A DNA stretch of 64,000 nt, taken from contig OX422218.1 in NCBI GenBank assembly GCA_949130495.1, positions 38,929,651-38,993,650 on the forward strand, given 5' to 3'. Shown piece by piece: positions 58,826-64,000 of the stretch. The notes below the pieces were generated by a model. That model did not search any database. It was not told where the DNA came from and worked only from the letters and a program-made list of their open reading frames with translations. How positions within the stretch are numbered: position 1 is the stretch's first letter; each line of letters starts with the position of its first letter. Origin of the DNA: Sambucus nigra (Eukaryota; Streptophyta; Magnoliopsida; Dipsacales; Adoxaceae). The position numbers and the translations under genes were made by a program.

Positions 58826-59332
58826 CTTTCCAGTTACATCTACATATACATATATATTTACGTATATGTGTGTGTGGGATTGTATGAAATAAGCTCAACC
58901 TAGTGTTCAACGGGCATTTACATCCATGTATGTTAAGTTATTGATCAATGGAAATTATGTTCGAAAATATTGTGTTTTTAAAAAATTAAATAATATGACC
59001 AAATTAATATTTTGCCTAACATTGAGCCATTTTAAAAGTAGGATTCACACATTAAATGTGGTGGAACCCAGTACGTACGTGTTGCCTGAAGCAACACGAG
59101 TGACATGATATTCATTTGTTAAAAAACGAATACTCATTAATAAGAAATTTAGGTTCAAAGTGACCCATATTAGGAATTTGATTTAACTTTCTGAGACGAA
59201 TTTCTGAATTGTCGCTAAATGTCTTGGCTATGCACTATTGCTTTTCAAAAACGTCCCTAAAGTTCATTATTGTTCACCATAGTCGTGGCTATTCATGAAA
59301 AGCATCCTTAAAGTGAATGTTAAGAAAAATGA

Positions 59333-59337
<5 letters not shown>

Positions 59338-59381
<44 letters not shown>
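59338..59381. repeat. (TA)n microsatellite
   Basis: The longer counterpart of 9763-9788. Confidence 0.9.
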
Positions 59382-59384
<3 letters not shown>

Positions 59385-59681
59385 ATTTTTGCAATTGAGT
59401 AGTCATTTTTTTTTATAAAGTCTCTGAAGGCTTGTACACTATGGATTTTTTTTTCTTTGTCTAATACTGTCATATGAATAATATATGTAATCTTTTGTTA
59501 GATAAAAATATAAATTGGGCCAGAGATAAGACCAAAAATGTGAACATTAAAATCCAATGTTAAATCCACTTATTTGCCAGACATCATCTGGCATCACAAC
59601 CCCTTCAGTTATCCACAAACTCTTGCGATCTTTATTCAAATATTTCTGCCAACTGTCCCAATTTTTTTATACAAATGATTA

Positions 59682-60530
59682 GCCGTTTCAACCCACTCTT
59701 GTGATCTTTCGGGATTCCCATGGGTATTCAATTTTACACGGAATTCACATGGGTATCCACGTTGGTATTTCCATATTTTAACAGGAAGCAATTATCATTG
59801 TTTTTATATATTTGCAAATTTTTACGGATACAAAACTGAGTTGGGCAGATGGTCAACTGGGTCTTGCAGATGAGTGTTCTTTTGTACTTCTTTAACCACA
59901 ACATTAGAATAAGAGAATCACTCCACACTTAGGCACATGTAAAAAGCTACCAAGAGTCCCAGTTTTTTCCTCTAAAATCACTCAATTATAACTGTTCTTA
60001 AATTTTTGCAAATTTTGCGGGATATAAAACTGAATTACGCTGCTGACCGAGAACTGCATGAAGTTTAAAATAGTCTATTGGGTATTGCAGATTGCTATTC
60101 TTTTGAACTTCTTCAACAGCAACATTAGAATAAGAGAATCACTTGCTACTTACTATTATAGAAAGTAACTTCTTAATCGGGTTGTGTGGCATTTTCATTG
60201 TGTATTGTTCGTATTCGCTAAGAAAAAAAGATCTTCCATCAGATCAAGTTGTGTTGTCTCACTTTGATTTTATAGTGTTCATGATTGGTAAACAAATAAG
60301 ATTTAGTTTCATGCCGCGCTTTCAATCGATTTTGTGTATGTGTGGTAAGAAAATAAGATTTCATGTCACGTTAGATAAAACATAATTATCGTGGGAAGTA
60401 AATAAAAAGAATCCAAAAAATTAAACTTGAGGCCATTATAAGATGTTTTTTTAATATAATTTTACAAATAACGCTAAAAAGATGTTATTAACTTTATACA
60501 AAGTTGTTATTAACTTTATACAAATGATTA
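59682..60530. repeat. 849-bp segment present only in alpha2 (mostly R2)
   Basis: It lies between two copies of TTTATACAAATGATTA (59666-59681 and 60515-60530); alpha1 retains just one. It contains an R2 repeat with its CACATGGGTAT words. The right end has a small tandem duplication of TTATTAACTTTATACAAA. It is non-coding. Confidence 0.9.
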
Positions 60531-61044
60531 TATGTTTTTTTAAATAACGCTAAAAAGATTTTTTTTGATATATAAATTGTTTTATGTATTATAACATTCA
60601 GGTTTTATTCTTATTTAAAATAAATGTTTAAAAAGTTAATAACATTATTATTCATAAAAAATACCTTTTTTTCATTTTTTTTCGGTTTTTTTTCCATTGA
60701 ACAAAATAAAAACGTTTTCATTTACAATAATATTTTGTTATATATATATATGTATTAATAACTAATAGAAAAAGAGATTTTTTTTTTCAAAATATATAAA
60801 TGAACATTAAAAAAACTGTTCTTTTTAGTTTTATAACCTTTTTTTAAAATATAAAAGTAACTTTAAAAAAATTTACTTGGATAAAAAAGGGAACTTTTTT
60901 TTTTGTACACAAACAGTTTTTTAATGCAAAGAGTTTATACGTATGATTTTTTTATACATACATGTGTATAGTTAGTTCGACACATTAATAAGAGAGAGAG
61001 TATAGTTATTAATAAGAGAGAGAGTATAGTTAGATAGACACATT

Positions 61045-61082
<38 letters not shown>

Positions 61083-63420
61083 TTTTTGTTAAATGACACT
61101 CGGATTTCAACGATTGAGAGACATCAAAAGATGATGTCTTTGACAACATCAAAAAATTTTCCCCATAACACCTGTTGGTCTATTCACAATTTAGTAGGTG
61201 CCGACACCAAATTTTATTTGTTCAAAGTAATGGACTTCCAAATAGCATGGTAGATATGATAACACCAATTAAAAATATTTAATAAATATTTTTTTAATAG
61301 TAAATGCAGTTACATACTCATCATATTATAATGTGTCAGTTTGATGGAATATTTTTTTAAACAAATCAGACTAGTAGTTTGGACTCGCGTAAACAAAAAA
61401 TACGGTGTCATTTTAAACAAAAAATCACAATATCATGTTAACACAATATTATAAAGTTGATAAATTGTTCAGATTCCTTTACATTTTAATATGTTGTAAA
61501 ATTTTTAAAAAGATTACGAAGGAGTAAGCATGCTGTAAAGTATGTCCTAAATTTTTTCCAAGAGTCAAATGAAAAAAAAAAAATATTTGCATCTAATAGT
61601 TACAACTAGGAATTAGGTTATAAATATTAAGCATATGTGTAAATGGGACCAATGAGAAAATGAATTGGATTAAAAAAAATTAATTTTCAATGTTTGCCAT
61701 AAAAAACACGGTGTATTATTTTTCATTACAAAAACAATTAAATTTAAAGGCACGTATGAGATAATTTTTTATTTTTTTAATTTACAACAAGACAAATTCA
61801 AAACATTATTTTTTCTATCAACAATATGGTACGTGTGGATACCCACATGACTTTCTCCAAGCAACCTAGTGGAATATCAATAAGCTTGGTACAAATGATA
61901 ACACTATAATATGGGAGAAGACCTTTCACGTGGCATAATAATGTTGTGTATTTTTTCAAAATTTTAATATATGTATATATTGCAACATGTAAGGCCATGA
62001 TATCCACAAAATCTTGTGATCTTTATTAAAATATTTCTGTCAACTGTCACAATTTTTCTATTCTAATAATTAGCTGTTTCTACCCACTCTTGCTATCTTT
62101 CGAGATTCTCATGGGTATTCAATTTCACACGGGATTCACATGGGTATCAACATGGGTATTTCAATATTTTAGCTTGCACACACACATATATATATATATA
62201 TGTATGAAATTGAACAAAAGATTATATATTGCAACATGTAAGGCCATGATATCCACAAAATCTTGTCATCTTTCGGGATTCACATGGGTATCCACATGGG
62301 TAGTTCAATATTTTAAGTGGAAGCAATTATCGTTGATATTAGATATTGTTCCTAAATAATTGCAAATTTTTGCTGATACAAAAATGAGTTGCGCAGTTAT
62401 AAATGGTCTACTGGGTCTTGCAGATGAGTGTTCTTTTGTACTTCTTTAAGCACAACATTGGAATAAGAGAATCACTCCACACTTAAGCACATGTGAAAAG
62501 CTACCAAGAGTCCCAGTTCTTTACTCTCAAGTCACCTAATTATAACTGCTCTTAATTTTTTGCAAATTTTGCGAGATATAAAACTGAGTTGCGCTGCTGA
62601 CCGGAGAACTGCATGAAGTTTAAAATTGCCTCTGGGGTCTTGCAGATTGCTATTCTTTTGAACTTCTTTAACCATAACAATAGAAGAAGAGAATCACTTG
62701 CTACCTACTTTCTTAGTAAATAAGTTCTTAGTCGGGTAGTGTCGCATTTTCATTGTGTATTGTTCATATTTGGTAACAAAAAAATATCTGTAATCGGATC
62801 AAGTAGTGTTGTGTCACTTTGATTTGATAGTGCTCGTGATTGGTAAACAAACAAGATTTAGTTTCATGTCGCGCTTTCATTCGATTTTGTTCATGTGTGG
62901 TAAAAAAAAAATAAGATTTCATGTCAGGCTCGCTAAAAAATAATTATCGCGGGATGTAAATAAAAAGAATGCAAAAAATTCAACTCGCGGTGATTCTATG
63001 GCGTATTTTTTTAATAATATTTTACTTCTTATAAATTTGGTTTAGTAAATTTAAATTATAGGGAGAAAGTGTTATATATATTATGTTTTTATAAACACTT
63101 CTAAGTTTAATTTTAATGCACATTCTTATGTGTGTAAATGTTTATAAATGGTGAATGGCTATTCTCTTATGCACGTGGTTGCAACTTTTTACACCTTCAC
63201 ATTTTTCCTCATTCTATCCGGTCAGACCTTTAGCCATCGGGCCAAGGCAAAATAGGGTGTTCAAAGTATCATTATAAGAAATGATGGTGTCCTTCTCACA
63301 GTTATTATAATATAAGGGTATGATCGCCTTTATTTTTCAAAGGAGAAAAATTATTAATAACCAAATCGGAGAAAAAGCCTCTCCTAGTGGCTCTTACAAG
63401 CGGTAAAGAAAAAATAAATA
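60531..63420. other. Non-coding flank, counterpart of 10111-12960
   Basis: It contains a (GA)n at 61051-61080, the diverged U fragment at about 61418-61807, an R2 copy at about 62000-62640 and a short TA run at 62187-62202. There is no gene. Confidence 0.6.
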
Positions 63421-64000
63421 ACACTAAAATTTAAATGATCTTGTACGAGAAAAGAAGACCTTAAATTATATTTAAGTGCCAATTTCTCCTCACGAGTTAA
63501 GGTCGAAAACTCCACTAAATAATTCTTGATTCTTTTCTTTTGAGAGTTATAGTCCACCAAGTCATCTTCAGTGTTGCTTAGGATATCGAATGAATTGCTA
63601 TCTTGTGTGTGAAAATGTATGTTTCTGCCTTTTTTAATAATTGAATCTTCAATAAAAGCCCTAGCTTTGGCTAAATTAGGACTCAGGCTGAATTAGGACT
63701 CATTCCTAAATCAAATTTGGGGAGCTCGACTTATAAATTCAATCCATGACTGATTAAATATGATATATCCTCTAGAGCTGGCATTTCATCTTCAGAAATT
63801 GAATTGTTATTCTCATTATTGACACTATCACAATAATCCACTATTTTAGATGCCAATATAATTGATGATACCACGTCCACTATACGATTCAGTATCACTA
63901 TTTTTCCCACGCTACCTGATTTAGAGTTTATGCCACGTGCATTAGTTATGGTATCATATTGAACAAGGGTTGTTTCAATCGGATTCTTGGGGGTATGCTA
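63421..64000 (-). pseudogene. LINE ORF1 linker remnant, cut by the window end
   Basis: The counterpart of 12960-13537. Only the polar C-terminal linker of the minus-strand ORF1 is present; the zinc knuckle and DUF4283 parts would lie beyond the window. Confidence 0.65.

Larger units (their letters stand above)
49589..64000. repeat. Segmental duplication, copy alpha2
   Basis: The counterpart of 1-13537. It includes copies of every alpha1 feature, listed separately where useful, and an extra 849 bp at 59682-60530. It is cut by the window end inside the minus-strand LINE ORF1 linker. Confidence 0.95.

Overview
This is a plant nuclear window, very probably from a eudicot. It is AT-rich and gene-poor, and almost everything in it is transposon-derived: plant LINE relics with a DUF4283-type ORF1, Copia elements whose primer site resembles initiator tRNA-Met, solo LTRs, hAT-like and other small inverted-repeat elements, and many AT, GA and GT microsatellites. 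I found no rRNA, tRNA, organelle or bacterial genes. The species cannot be named from the sequence alone.

Layout. Block alpha1 (1-13537) carries LINE scraps, small inverted-repeat elements and one convincing gene, a secreted double-domain six-cysteine (knottin-like) peptide precursor at 8785-9249. Block alpha2 (49589-64000) is a near-identical second copy with a second gene at 58361-58825; the two predicted proteins are identical. The block is therefore duplicated with a period of about 49.6 kb and runs off both ends of the window. Between the copies lie two versions of a second unit: beta1 (about 14.9-22.1 kb) and beta2 (about 30.8-37.5 kb). Each holds a broken LINE, unassigned spacer, and a minus-strand Copia element carrying a solo LTR. 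Beta2 also has a second, younger solo LTR nested inside the first. Downstream of each are arrays of a 1.21-kb tandem repeat (nine units, U1-U9) into which Copia elements inserted at the same site. One unit (U1) was later hit by a hAT-like element that carries a snRNA-type promoter motif. From 37.5 to 42.4 kb there are diverged alpha-like sequences, a foldback element and a plus-strand Copia element with both LTRs.

How it works together. There is no operon or pathway. The functional content is the knottin-like gene, which has a TATA box, short leader, signal peptide and two pro-region/knottin units, and has been copied by segmental duplication along with its flanks. The rest records repeated insertion, LTR-LTR recombination, microhomology deletion and unequal crossing over. 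Several of these events can be ordered because duplicated copies serve as empty-site controls. All LINE and Copia coding sequence is broken, and no reverse transcriptase active site is visible.
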